NCBI RefSeq assembly: GCF_029867415.1
Contig: NC_081180.1
Coordinates: 28,358,808-28,422,807 of the forward strand
Reading direction: 5' to 3'
DNA: 64,000 bases
Source: Vicia villosa
Taxonomy: Eukaryota; Streptophyta; Magnoliopsida; Fabales; Fabaceae
In this document: piece by piece, positions 33,876 through 45,892 of the stretch
How the letters are laid out: every line of letters starts with the position of its first letter
Numbering within the stretch: position 1 is the first letter of the stretch
Made by a program: the position numbers and the translations under genes
Notes under the pieces: model-generated
Databases searched by the model: none
Told to the model about the DNA's origin: nothing
Seen by the model: only the letters and a program-made list of their open reading frames with translations

Positions 33876-36290
33876 TCATTCTGGGCATAAATCCATACTG
33901 ATGTTCTTCAGAATGAACTTAAACCTATCTTCAGCCAGGGGTTTTGTAAAGATATCAGCCCATTGATGGTCTGTATCAACAAAGTTTAAAGATATAACAC
34001 CCTTCTGAACATAGTCCCTTATGAAATGATGTTTAATCTCAATATGTTTAGCCTTTGAATGAAGAATAGGATTCTTAGATAAACATATAGCAGAAGTATT
34101 ATCACAGAATATAGGAATGTTACTCTCATATATCTGATAATCTTCTAACTGACTCTTCATCCAGAGCATCTGTGTACTGCAACCAGCAGCAGCGACATAT
34201 TCTGCTTCTGTTGTTGATAGAGCAATAGTTGCTTGCTTCTTGCTATACCAGGAGATCAAATGACTTCCAAGAAATTGGCAACTTCCTGAAGTACTCTTTC
34301 TTTCAATTCTGTCACCAGCATAGTCAGCATCGCAGAATCCTACTAAGTTGTATTCTTTAGATTTTCTGTAAACTAAGCCAACATTAGTAGTACCTTTCAG
34401 ATACCTTAGAATTCTCTTAACAGCAGTTAAATGAGATTCTCTAGGATCTGATTGGAATCTAGCACACAAACAAACACTGAACAGAATGTCAGGTCTAGAA
34501 GCAGTCAAATATAGAAGAGATCCAATCATACCTCTGTATAACTTCTGATCTACCTTCTTACTTACCTCATCCTTACCTAGGATGCATGTTGGATGCATAG
34601 GAGTTTTGGCTTCTTTGCAGTCTAGAAGATTAAACTTCTTCAGAAGTTCCTTCACATACTTGGTTTGGTGAACATACGTTCCTTCTGATGTTTGATTTAT
34701 TTGTATTCCAAGGAAATACTTGAGTTCTCCCATCATGCTCATTTCAAACTCAGCCTGCATAGACTCAGCAAACTCCTTTCCAAGTGTAGCATTAGATGTT
34801 CCAAAAATAATATCATCTACATATATTTGACAAATTAAAATATCCCTTTTAAAGGTTTTACAAAAGAGAGTAGTGTCCACTTTTCCTCTAGTGAAACCAT
34901 TATCCAGAAGGAAAGAACTTAAGCGTTCATACCAAGCTCTGGGAGCTTGTTTCAATCCATACAACGATTTCTTTAGTTTAAAAACATGATTAGGAGACAT
35001 AGAGTCTTCAAAACCAGGAGGTTGATGGACATAAACTTCTTCATCTATATAACCATTTAAGAAGGCACTCTTAACATCCATCTGATAGAGAGTGATGTTA
35101 TGTTGAGTGGCAAATGAAATTAATAGACGAATAGATTCTAACCTGGCCACTGGTGCAAAGGTTTCTGTATAGTCAATCCCTTCTTGCTGACTATAACCCT
35201 GAGCCACCAGTCTGGCTTTGTTCCTTACCACTTCACCTTTCTCACTGAGCTTGTTTCTGAAGACCCATTTTGTACTAATTATATTGAATCCATCTGGTCT
35301 AGGAACAAGATCCCAAACATCATTCCTTGTAAACTGATTCAGTTCTTCTTGCATAGCAATTATCCAGTCTGGATCTTCTAGAGCATGATCAACAGAAGTT
35401 GGCTCGATCAAAGATACAAGACCTAATTGACAGTCTGCATTGTTCTTAAGGAATGCTCTTGTTCTGATAGGATCATCCTTCTTTCCAAGAATGACATCTT
35501 CTGAATGATCAGAGATGAGTCTGGATGATCTTCTGACAGATGGTTCTTCAGAAATGCTTAGATTCTCCAGAGAAGCTGATACTTGATCTTCCAATTCTTT
35601 GCTTCTGAGAAGCTCTGCTTCTGATGCGTTGCTTCTTGGCTCAACAACTTCTGATATATCAATATCCCAATCTGCAAAATTATCAAACTGCTTTGGTTTT
35701 TCAGAACCAAGCTTATCATCAAACCTGATATTGATTGATTCTTCTACAATCAATGTTTCAGTATTGTATACTCTGTAGCCTTTTGAGCGTTCAGAATATC
35801 CAAGAAGGAAACATTTTTGTGCTTTGGAATCAAACTTACCAAGATGATCTTTAGTGTTCAGAATAAAGCATACACATCCAAAAGGATGGAAATATGAAAT
35901 GTTGGGCTTTTTATTCTTCCACAATTCATAAGGAGTCTTATTTAGAATAGGTCTGATAGAGATTCTATTCTGAATATAGCATGCAGTGTTTATTGCTTCT
36001 GCCCAGAAATGCTTAGCCATATTGGTTTCATTGATCATGGTTCTGGCCATTTCTTGCAGAGTCCTATTCTTCCGTTCTACAACTCCATTTTGCTGTGGAG
36101 TTCTAGGACAAGAGAAATCATGGGCAATACCATTTTCTTTGAAGAATTCTTCAAAGGATCTGTTCTCAAATTCACCACCATGATCACTTCTAACCTTTAT
36201 GATTTTACACTCTTTTTCAGATTGAATCTGAATGCAGAAATCAAAGAACACTGAATGAGACTCATCCTTGTGTTTCAAGAATTTACCCAC
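33876..36290 (-). pseudogene. SIRE pol: integrase core, reverse transcriptase, RNase H
   Basis: An 804-codon open frame. It begins inside the integrase core (SDHGGEFEN and the TPQQNGVVERKN motif at about residues 35-75). RT starts near residue 310 (WDLVPRP, KARLVAQGYSQQEGIDYTE) with the catalytic YVDDIIFG near 485. RNase H follows (GFCDADYAGD, STTEAEYVAAAGCSTQ) and the frame ends after FTKPLAEDRF. Catalytic motifs appear intact. It is separated from the upstream frame by a one-base deletion at about 36285, within the WTWVKFL-type segment, so integrase cannot be made whole. Enzymes of this type copy the element RNA and insert the DNA. Confidence 0.92.
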
Positions 36291-37009
36291 GTCCAGCGGC
36301 TATAATCATCTACGATGACTAATCCATATTTCTTCCCTCTGACAGATGCTGTTTTGACTGGGCCAAACAGATCAATGTGCAAAAGTTCTAATGGCCTTGA
36401 GGTAGAAACAACATTCTTGGACTTGAATGCAGGTTTGGAGAACTTGCCCTTCTGACATGCTTCACAAAGAGCATCTGATTTGAATTTCAGATTAGGGAGT
36501 CCTCTGACAAGATCCAGTTTGTTAATCTGAGAAATCTTTCTCAAACTAGCATGACCTAATCTTCTGTGCCAGACCCACTGCTCTTCAGAAACAGACATAA
36601 GACAAGTCACCTTCTGACTCATAAGATCTTGCAGATCTGTCTTATAAATGTTGTTCTTCCTCTTGCCTGTAAATAGGATTGAGCCATCCTTCTGATTTAC
36701 AGCCTTGCAAGACTTTTGATTAAAGATTATATCATAACCATTGTCACTCAATTGACTTATAGATAAGAGGTTATGTGTTAATCCTTCTACAAGAAGTACA
36801 TTAGAAATGGAAGGAGAGTTACCAGACTTTATAGTTCCAGAGCCAATTATCTTGCCCTTCTGATCTCCTCCAAACTTGACTTCTCCTCCAGACTTAAGCA
36901 CCAGGTCTTGGAACATAGACCTTCTTCCTGTCATGTGTCGTGAGCATCCAGAGTCCAGGTACCACGACATGTTGTGCTTTGTCCTTTTTGCAGCCAAGGA
37001 TATCTGCAA
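36275..37009 (-). pseudogene. SIRE protease and integrase N-terminal part
   Basis: The open frame contains the aspartic protease site WYLDSGCSRHMTG, then the integrase zinc domain (HRRLGHASLRKI, then CEACQKGKFSKP) and the first catalytic Asp region (IDLFGPV, IVDDYSRWTW). It opens with no ATG upstream of the protease and overlaps the end of the gag frame by about 116 nt in a different frame, so it would depend on frameshifting or was separated by an indel. It ends at the frameshift near 36285. Confidence 0.88.
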
Positions 37010-38813
37010 TAGGAATAATCTTATCCTTAGGTACCCACATCTTCTTGGGTCCTTTCTTGTTAGATTTTCTCAAGTTCTGATTGAACTTGGGTTTAACATT
37101 GTAAGCAATAGGAGGAACAGCATGATAATTTTTAATGTGAGTTTCATGATATTTCCTAGGTTGTGTCACATGCTTTTTGGTGTGTGTTATGTGAAAACTT
37201 TGAGCATGTGAAGTGTGCCTAATATCATGGGAGTGGCCATACTTGAACTGATCATACAATGGCTTGTATGTGAATTTCATTTCATCAACAGGTTCAAGTT
37301 TGTATGGGGTTTCACCCTCAAAACCAATGCCGACTCTTTTGTTTCCAGACACAGCATATATCATAGAAGCTAGCTGACTTCTGCCAATACTTCTAGATAA
37401 GAACTTCCTGAAACTTAAATCATATTCTTTCAGAATATGGTTTAAACTAGGAGTGGATTTTTCTGAATCAGAAGGAGATCCAACATTATTGGATAATTTT
37501 AAAAGTTTTTCTTTTAATTCAGAATTCTCCAACTCAAGCTTCTTTGTTTCAAATTCAAATAGCTTTTTCAGCTCTTTGTATTTGAGACTAATCTGAGACT
37601 TGAATTCCAGAAGTTCAGTTAGACCGGAAACTAACTCATCTCTAGTAAATTCAGAAAATACCTCTTCAGAATCTGATTCTGATGTAGATTCTGATCCGTC
37701 ATCTTCTGTCGCCATCAGCGCACAGTTAGCCTGCTCATCTTCAGAGTCTGAATCATTTTCTGACTCATCCCAGGTTGCCATAAGACCTTTCTTCTTATGA
37801 AACTTCTTCTTGGGATTTTCCTTCTGAAGTTTTGGACATTCATTCTTGAAGTGTCCAGGCTCATTGCATTCATAGCACATGACCTTCTTCTTGTCAAATC
37901 TTTTGTCATCAGAAGATTCTCCACGTTCAAATTTCTTTGAACTTCTGACGCCTCTGAACTTCCTTTGCTTGTTCTTCCAGAGTTGATTTAGCCTTCTGGA
38001 GATCAAGGACAGTTCATCTTCTTCTTCAGATTCTGATTCTTCAGGATCTTCTTCTCTAACCTGAAAAGCGTTAGTGCATTTCTTGATATTGGATTTTAAT
38101 GCAATAGACTTACCTTTCTTTTGAGGCTCATTTGCGTCCAGCTCTATTTCATGGCTTCTCAAGGCACTGATAAGCTCTTCCAGAGAAACTTCATTCAGAT
38201 TCTTTGCAATCTTGAATGCAGTCACCATAGGACCCCATCTTCTGGGTAAGCTTCTGATGATCTTCTTTACGTGATCAGCCTTGGTGTATCCCTTGTCAAG
38301 AACTCTCAATCCAGCAGTAAGAGTTTGAAATCTTGAAAACATCTTTTCAATGTCTTCATCATCTTCCATCTTGAAGGCTTCATACTTCTGGATTAAAGCG
38401 AGAGCTTTAGTCTCCTTGACTTGAGCATTTCCTTCATGAGTCATTTTCAAGGACTCATATATGTCATAGGCCGTTTCCCTGTTAGATATCTTCTCATACT
38501 CAGCATGAGAGATAGCATTCAGCAAAACAGTTCTGCATTTATGATGATTCCTGAAAAGCTTCTTCTGATCATCATTCATTTCTTGCCTTGTCAGCTTTAT
38601 GCCACTGGCATTTACTGGATGTTTGTAACCATCCATCAGAAGATCCCATAGATCACCATATAGACCAAGAAAGTAACTTTCCAGTTTATCTTTCTAGTAT
38701 TCAAAGTTTTCACCATCAAATACCGGCGGTCTAGTATAACCATTGTTACCGTTGTGTTGCTCAGCAGAGCCAGATGTAGATGCAGGTGTAGACTATGCAG
38801 TTTCATCAGCCAT
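36894..38813 (-). pseudogene. SIRE gag (capsid/nucleocapsid)
   Basis: The frame starts with ATG at 38813-38811, but codon 7 is TAG (38795-38793) and codon 40 is TAG where the family has Trp (38696-38694). After 38694 it is open for about 600 codons. It holds a UBN2-type capsid region (EYEKISNRETAYDIYESL, then FSRFQTLTAGLRVL), a zinc knuckle CYECNEPGHFKNEC (about 250 codons after the Met at 38636), and acidic Ser/Glu-rich spacers. The tail reads through the protease start in another frame. Gag packages the element RNA; this copy could not make full-length Gag. Confidence 0.9.
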
Positions 38814-38885
38814 CTTTTACTGAAGCGTTTTTCTCTTCCTGAATCTTTTCTAAACACGGTTAAGTGCTTGCACCTTAGAACCGGC

Positions 38886-38897
38886 GCTCTGATGCCA
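38886..38897 (-). other. Primer binding site (tRNA-Met)
   Basis: The minus strand reads TGGCATCAGAGC two bases after the 5' LTR end, complementary to initiator tRNA-Met with one change. This fixes the orientation of the element. Confidence 0.85.
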
Positions 38898-38899
38898 AT

Positions 38900-40107
38900 T
38901 GAAGGATAGAAAAACACTTAGAAAGGGGGGGGGGTTTGAATAAGTGTAGCTTTAAAAACTTGACAGATAAAAATAAATTGCACAGTTATTTTTATCCTGG
39001 TTCGTTGTTAACTAAACTACTCCAGTCCACCCCCGCAGAGATGATTTACCTCAACTGAGGATTTAATCCACTAATCGCACGGATTACAATGGTTCTCCAC
39101 TTAGTCAGCAACTAAGTCTTCCAGAGTCTTCTGATCACACACTGATCACTCCAGGAACAACTGCTTAGATACCCTCTAAGACTTTCTAGAGTATTCTGAT
39201 CCACACGATCACTCTAGTTACAACCTGCTTAGATAACCTCTAAGACTTCCTAGAGTATTCTGATCCACACGATCACTCTAGTTCCTTACAACTTAATGTA
39301 ATCAATTCTAAGAGTATTACAATTGCTTCTTAAAAGCTATAATCACAAACTGTGATATTTCTCTTAACGTTTAAGCTTAATCTCACTAATATATTACAAC
39401 AGCAATGTAGTGAGCTTTGATGAAGATGAAGATTCTGAGCTTTGAGTAGAACAGAGTTTCAGCAAGTTAATATGAGTTGTTTTGTTCAGAATCGTTAACC
39501 TTGCTTCTCATCAGAACTTCATATTTATAGGCGTTGGAGAAGATGACCGTTGAGTGCATTTAATGCTTTGCGTGTTCCGTACAGCATCGCATTTAATGTT
39601 ATACGCTTTTGTCAACTACCTCGAGCCTTGTTCACGCTATGTCTACTGACGTTGCCTATAATAGCTTTTAACGTTCCTTTTGTCAGTCAGCGTAGCTTGC
39701 CACTTGTACTTCCTTCTGATCTGATGTTTGTGAATACAACGTTTGAATATCATCAGAGTCAAACAGCTTGGTGCAAAGCATCTTCTGATCTTCTGACCTT
39801 GAAGTGCTTCTGAGCGTGATACCATCAGAACTTTAGTGCTTCTGATCTCATGTTCTTCTGATGCTTCCATAGACCCATGTTCTGATTCTGCTTCGACCAT
39901 CTTCTGATGTCTTGCCAGACCATGTTCTGATGTTGCATGCTGAACCCTTGAGACAAAGCTTCTGAGCGCTGAATTATGCATACTCTATATATATTTCCTG
40001 AAAAGGAAATTGCATTGGATTAGAGTACCATATTATCTTAAGCAAAATTCATATTATTGTTATCATCAAAACTAAGATAATTGATCAGAACAAATCTTGT
40101 TCTAACA
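38900..40107 (-). repeat. 5' LTR of the SIRE element
   Basis: 1208 bp, nearly identical to 30522-31726, followed by the target duplication AATAC. Confidence 0.95.
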
Positions 40108-41252
40108 AATACCACATTAAATAACACAACAGATTACTTCATATTAACTTCACATTACTCAACATAAAAGATTTTAGCTCATGGTGAGCTCAGTATATAC
40201 ATGAACATGGGTTCATAAGCTAAAAATTCTTAAACACATAATGAAAAAGAAATGAAAACCTAAGAGTAACTTCTTCGTCTTTTTGCAATCTTCAATAAGC
40301 AATGCCAAATACTAGTAGCTTATACTTGAGATCAAGAGATGAGAAATCCCCCACTTTGGCTCAGCTTACATGCACGCCAGTTTCTATCAAGCATTTCGCT
40401 CTAAGTTTGAACATATTTTCAATTTCCATTAAGAGGTCCTTTTATAGTCAACTTCATATAGGGTTTGGCGGAGTCTTGGACCATGGGAAGTAGAATATCC
40501 ATTACTTTTGGCTCATAAGAATAAGTAATTTTCCCTCCAATCCCCCCTTTTTCTACCATTGCTGAGCAAGGTACAAACAATATGCGGGGGACAAAGCATC
40601 GTGTGCCAGGCTTGTGGTGCAGGGAGAGAGTGACGAAGCCTTGCAGAATACATGCTTTGTAGGGAGACAAGTCGTACATTGATTCCATCATAGTATCAAC
40701 TGTAGGTTTTTATGTTTAGTGCTTGGTCTTATCCTCTTTAGTTTTTAGCTTAATTTCACTCTCGTTCTATGGTTGACGCCACGTATGCCCTAGAAAACAT
40801 CATCTTCCACTCTTAGTAACCTCCATTGCATTTTTCTCTCAACTTAAAGTTGGGGTTAAAGTGGTGTTCTGGTTATGCCGTGCCAGAAGTTATCAGAAGT
40901 CATTCCTATAAATGAAAAACACATTAAAACTCACAAACGTCAACACATATTGTGATCTTCTTAAAACTACTTAAAACAACATAAATGAACTAAAATTACT
41001 CTAACAAATTACTTAATGCAAAAATAAAATCAAGTATTAAGGGCTTGAATATCTCACAGATAGTGAGTTATCACACGTCCAAACTTGAACCATTACATGT
41101 CCTCAAGTGATGTGACAAATAATATCATAAAAAAATTAATCCCCTCCTTCTCTTACTCTAGCACCTCATTTCACATATAACTCATAATTTATATAAAGGG
41201 ATCACATCCAAAAATTGGCACTACTCAGTCTTTTTATAAACTAGTTTTGTTA

Positions 41253-41279
41253 GTGTGTGTGTGTGTGTGTGTGTGTGTG
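41253..41279. repeat. GT microsatellite
   Basis: About 13 GT units. Confidence 0.95.
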
Positions 41280-41922
41280 CTTTTTGATGCTGCTTGTCAT
41301 GCCAAAAGTCTTCATCCAAGATAATTAGCCTATATCTTAATTTGGTTATTCTATCATATGATCCAAGATTGCATTTTTCAATTTCAGCAGGGCGTTAACT
41401 AAATTGCTTTTTATTGGCTTTTTAGTTCATTTGGAACTTAAGGCTTATACTTGCATCATTTTTTATGAATACATTTTGCTAGATGCTCCACCTTTTCATC
41501 TAACAGGATCTCACTTGTAATGAGTCCAACATGTACTAATGGTGAAGAAATCCACTATTCCTCCAGTTTTGGGAAAATGAACTTTATTTATAATGCTCTT
41601 TGGCATTTTTCATTCTTCTTGCACACTTTTGTGTGTCTATTTGTAAATGCAATAGATCCTTGTGCTAGCATTATTATTACTTTTTTCGTCCCCTTAATTA
41701 AATCCTACAATGAATCTTATTTCATACTTTAGAACAATTCAAACTTCGTAAGAGGCTAACTACTTTTTGACTACTTCTAGAGCGACAAAGTTTATCAGAA
41801 AGTCACAAGCAGGTGCATTGATTTTTATCAAGACCTTGTTTCCAATATTGTCAATAGTCCAATTAAAATTTCCTTAAGTTCTCAGAAATTATGCTATTTT
41901 AGAGATGAAGTTTGTTATTTCC

Positions 41923-41923
<1 letters not shown>

Positions 41924-41970
<47 letters not shown>
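41924..41970. repeat. ATT microsatellite
   Basis: About 15 TTA/ATT units. Confidence 0.95.
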
Positions 41971-41971
<1 letters not shown>

Positions 41972-42239
41972 TAAATAAGAAGTTGAACATTAAGAAAACA
42001 ATAAACAAGACAAAAATAATTTATTGATTTAAATTGAAATTAGGACAAAATTGAAATGAAAAAAATATAATGCTAAATTAAAAGATAGATGATGTATGGT
42101 TAGATGAATAGTAAACTAGTGTCGTGACGGAAGTTGCCACACCCCCAAATATAGAGTAAGGACAGGGTCATCATTGTCACATGGTGAGTTATGGCATGCC
42201 ATGACTAGTCAACTATCACAAAAATAAGAGTGAAATAAT

Positions 42240-43190
42240 GAGGAACAAATATCACCTAGTCCATAAGCCTATTGCTCTTCCTAGTATCTTTTTATTTTTC
42301 TGCTCTTTTTATTTTCTTATGTTCCTCTTCTTTTTTTATCCTCTAGTATTTTTCTTTATCCTTGCCTTTTACCTTGGGAGCACCATCAGTTGGTTTCTTA
42401 GCTTTTTTCTTCTTGAGTGTCTAAACGACATTTTCCACCAAGTCAACAGGAGTTGGTTCTTCAACCTTCTTGGGGATCTTTTCTTTTCTGGGATCTTCAC
42501 CTTCTCAAGACTCTTCATTGGAATTAGGTTTGGGGATTTTTTGGGGTCTTGGCTTTTTCCGGGCTTTTGACTTTGGCATGGCTGGTGACAACTTATGGCT
42601 CGGCAGATTTCTCTTGTGTTTCTTTGTTGGGGTTGTCCTCTTCTGTCATAACTAGGTCTTGCATAGCTTCCATTGGATCATCGTCTTCAACAGCCACATC
42701 CTTTTCAGCCTCTTTCTCTATTTCCTCTCCTGAATCTTTAGCAACAACTTCTTCTCTGTTACTTTCCTCGTTCTGCTCACTTTTCTCTTTTTCCTCTTCT
42801 TGTTTTTCTTGTTCTTCCTTTTCCACCTATTTTTCTTCTTTCAGATATATTTCAAATTCATTTATATTAGTTTACATTGGTTCATCTTCCTCAACCCTTT
42901 TTCTCCTCAACAAGTTTAATATTACCCACACCTTCGCGATTCTTGGTCACCTCCTTAATCAATTTATTAATGGTATTGTCATCGTTATCCTACTCCTCCT
43001 CTAATGGCTCATTAATATTGAATTCCTTCACATGGCTCACCTATATAGTAGCTTTCTTAACATAACTGTTTAACTTCTTAGATTTTTCTTCTTTGCAGGG
43101 GAGTTGTCTATATTCACGCCAGAACTCTTCTCTGGTCATGTCTTGAACGATATGTTTTTCTTGCTTTTCTTATTTTCCTTTTTCACCATG
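42240..43190 (-). pseudogene. Decayed Glu/Lys-rich coding region, family unknown
   Basis: A possible ATG at about 43188 opens a Lys-rich start. After a frameshift the sequence reads MTREEFWREYRQLPCKEEKS and a Lys/Glu-rich stretch with in-frame TAG codons. A long acidic run (42593-42826, rich in E, K, Q and D, probably coiled or disordered) and a basic Lys/Pro-rich tail follow. Codon structure is clear despite stops, so this was once protein-coding. It may be a retrotransposon gag-like or accessory protein, but no domain is recognised. Opposite-strand hydrophobic frames are its antisense shadow. Confidence 0.5.
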
Positions 43191-43364
43191 TTTTCTTTTG
43201 ATATTTCCTTCCTTTCAGAATGTTAATACTTGTCGTATAGACCACCCACCAAGGTGATTTTGCCTTAGAAAAGGGCTTAATCCACTAATCATAGAAAATG
43301 ATTACAATTGAATGGGTCAACTGCCGGTGACTAACAACAAAACATTGATCCATTCTATTAGTGA

Positions 43365-43600
43365 TCTCTTAAGAATTCTGACCCACCTGGTCCCCTAAGA
43401 GATATAACGATCAATGACTTATTTAAGAATTCTGACCCAACTGGTCCCCTAAAGAAGATTTCCACTAAAGCACATTAATTAATCCTGTTAGTGATCCCTT
43501 AAGAATTCTGACCCAACTTGTCCCTTAAGAGATATAACAATCAATAACTCCTTTAAGAATTCTAACCCAATTAGTCCCTTAAAGAAGATTTCCAATGATG
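43365..43600. repeat. Tandem repeat of TAAGAATTCTGACCCA units
   Basis: Four copies at about 43371, 43424, 43500 and 43555, arranged as two copies of a pair, spaced about 130 bp. Confidence 0.8.
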
Positions 43601-45114
43601 ACAAACTATCATCGTCTTCTTGAGTATACAGACTAAGAATAGTCACTCAAGAAACAATTAATAGAAATTGATTATAATTTTGTGTTTACAAGTTTGCTTC
43701 TGAAAAGAACATTACACAAAAGATTTAAGTACAAACAACACAAAAGTGTTGAGCAAGATATGAGCAACAGTTCCTTGCTTTTACAAGATTCTACAAAGAT
43801 TCTTATGATAAAAAGTTTAGTTGCATCTTGTAGTAATCTTCTCTTCTTTTTCTTTGTCCTCTTCGGCTTCATCTTCATGATTTGCAACGATTAAGCTTCG
43901 GCTTCTTCGCATTGATGTAGCATTGTAGCTTTAGCATTTGCGACGGACAACCTCTTCAGCTTTTGGAATTTTCACTAACAGCATCTTCGGCTTTTGTAGT
44001 AGTAATCTGTAGCTTTGGCTATTTGGCTTACATCAATTTTGGTTGTTCACCTTCCAACATCTTTTCTTCTAAAGTCTTGATCTTCATTTATAGTCTTAAG
44101 AGAAAGAGACATTGAGAGGATAGAAAAGTCTTTTCTTAAAATCCAACAGTTACTTTCCAATGGATATAAGTGTAGATGTTGCATATAGGAACATGTTGAT
44201 TCCTTTGCCTTATAGCTTGCAGCTTTGATGTGATGGCGTGGAAGACAACTTTTGATTAGTACGAACATCTTCATATTTATGATTTGTTGAGCAGACTGTT
44301 ATACTGAATCTTCTAAAGAAAGTTTCTTGATCTTATCTTCAAATGATGTACTTCTGATTCTGAAGTAGTAAGCTTGGAAGAGATCACTTTATTTTCTTTA
44401 TTCTTCTGATGATGTATCTTGTGAGTAGTTCAAAAACTAATTTTCTGGGATAACATAAGAACATCGGAACAAAATAGGAGCAGAAGTTTGTCTTTTAGAA
44501 TTAATGGCAGCACTCTTTCTGAAGAGCGACACAGAACTTCCTAGCACAAATTTGTATCTGAAGAGATAATTGATTTGATAGTGAGACAACACAAGAAATA
44601 CAAACTATAGTGTTTGAGTCCTTTCAGAATGAAAAAATGTCTTTAGATAATAGTGCAATAACATATCTGAGGAACACGTCTAAATATCTGAACAAGAGTC
44701 ATCAACTAAATTGTATTTCTGAATTGATCTATGTGAGTTGATATTTGACTACATCTTCAGAGTAATGAGCAATAGCTCTTATGAGGAAATTATCTTTGAC
44801 ATCTGAACTTGAAGTGATAGCTTGCATCTGATGTAGACTTTGACTCTGATCTGGAGCAACAAATTCTTGTAGACTTTGTTTCTTCTGGAGACACTTGAGA
44901 CTTCTAAAAAAGCAGCTTGTTGAGAAGTATATTGGAGATCCTCTTTCTGAATGACGTTCAACATTCCATTGAACTACTGATGTTCCTACAAAAATGAAAG
45001 ATAGTAGTCTTTCTGACGATAACATTTTTGATGATTCTTTAGAATACAATCCTGAATTACACAGAGCTTTTTGATCTGCACATTCAAGAAAATATTAGAA
45101 ACAAAATTGTTTAC

Positions 45115-45116
<2 letters not shown>

Positions 45117-45159
<43 letters not shown>
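45117..45159. repeat. TA microsatellite
   Basis: About 21 TA units. Confidence 0.95.
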
Positions 45160-45161
<2 letters not shown>

Positions 45162-45892
45162 ATCATCAAAACTTAGAGACAAAGTGTAGAGACAAAACCA
45201 TATATTTTGATGTAATAATTTAACAAGGTAATATTATAATTGAATTTTAAAATACAGAAGAAAACAACATTTGTTTAGAAAAATCTCCCCCTGAATTAAA
45301 TACTCATATTTTAGAATGAAGGGATATCTGAGCACTGTTTGAAAAACTCCCCCTGAGTTAAACAATCTCCCCTTGAATCTAAAACTTAAGACTTTACAGG
45401 AATTAGGGTTTTCTTAGCTAAATTTTAAAAGATTAGAATATTCTGATTAAAACAAGTGAAAGCAACTTTTCAGAGTTAGCTTATCAGAAATTCTTTCTTC
45501 TTAAGAAAATTACAATTTAAATTCTTTTTGCATTTATACATTTAAATCTATTTTAATTATGCAAGCATATTTTAAGGGATTTCATCAAAATGACATCTTA
45601 ACTTTCTCCCCTTTTTTGTCATAATCAAAAGGTTTAAGATATGATTATTAAAATACACATGAAGTTCATTGAAATAAACACACATAAAAACACACATGAA
45701 GTTCATTAAAATAAATAGAGATAATAAACAAAAATACAACCAAAGTGACAAGAACCATACATAAATTTAATTAAAAAAAACTTACACTTAGATCATAAGA
45801 ACTAAAAGCTACAAAAACCTAAATAAACACATAAAAATCAAGATTTCCGGTTCCCATCTCTTTTTTATTTTTTCGATTCTTCTTGTTCTAAA

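Larger units (their letters stand above)
30522..40107 (-). mobile_element. Complete SIRE/Maximus-type Ty1/copia retrotransposon
   Basis: A 9.6-kb element flanked by AATAC (30517-30521 and 40108-40112). Read on the minus strand the order is 5' LTR (40107-38900), primer site, gag, protease, integrase, RT, RNase H, a 2.1-kb non-pol region, polypurine tract and 3' LTR (31726-30522). Integrase before RT marks Ty1/copia; the long 3' region marks the SIRE lineage. LTRs start TGTTAGAACAAG and end TATCCTTCA. The LTRs differ by only about two substitutions plus the length of one G-run, so insertion is recent, yet gag has two stops and pol a frameshift. Confidence 0.95.
40113..42237. other. Unassigned sequence, possibly decayed retrotransposon
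   Basis: A 90-codon minus-strand frame (40419-40691) is protein-like but not recognised. The stretch at 41040-41110 (TGTCCTCAAGTGATGTGAC) is reminiscent of Athila/Cyclops-type elements; that is weak. It also contains GT and ATT microsatellites. Confidence 0.35.
43220..45890 (-). mobile_element. Old SIRE/Maximus-like LTR and 3' region
   Basis: The LTR-like part shares phrases with the intact SIRE LTR (TTAATCCACTAATC, then ATTACAAT; repeated TTCTGACCCA blocks where SIRE has TTCTGATCCACACGATCACT; TGTTATCATCAAAACTTAG at the far end). Beyond it lie AATCTCCCCCTG motifs (45286 and two more by 45370) and TTTCTCCCCTTTTTTGTCATAA (about 45605), the same polypurine motifs as in the SIRE 3' region. The exact ends are unclear. 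The right side is cut by a LINE at 45893. Confidence 0.6.

Noticed and set aside
38886..38897. tRNA-Met gene fragment
   Set aside because: The match is 12 nt beside an LTR end, that is, a primer binding site; the rest of a tRNA is absent. The same applies at 56811-56822.
42238..43065. Plus-strand hydrophobic ORFs
   Set aside because: They are antisense to the Glu/Lys-rich decayed gene; the minus-strand reading is the meaningful one.
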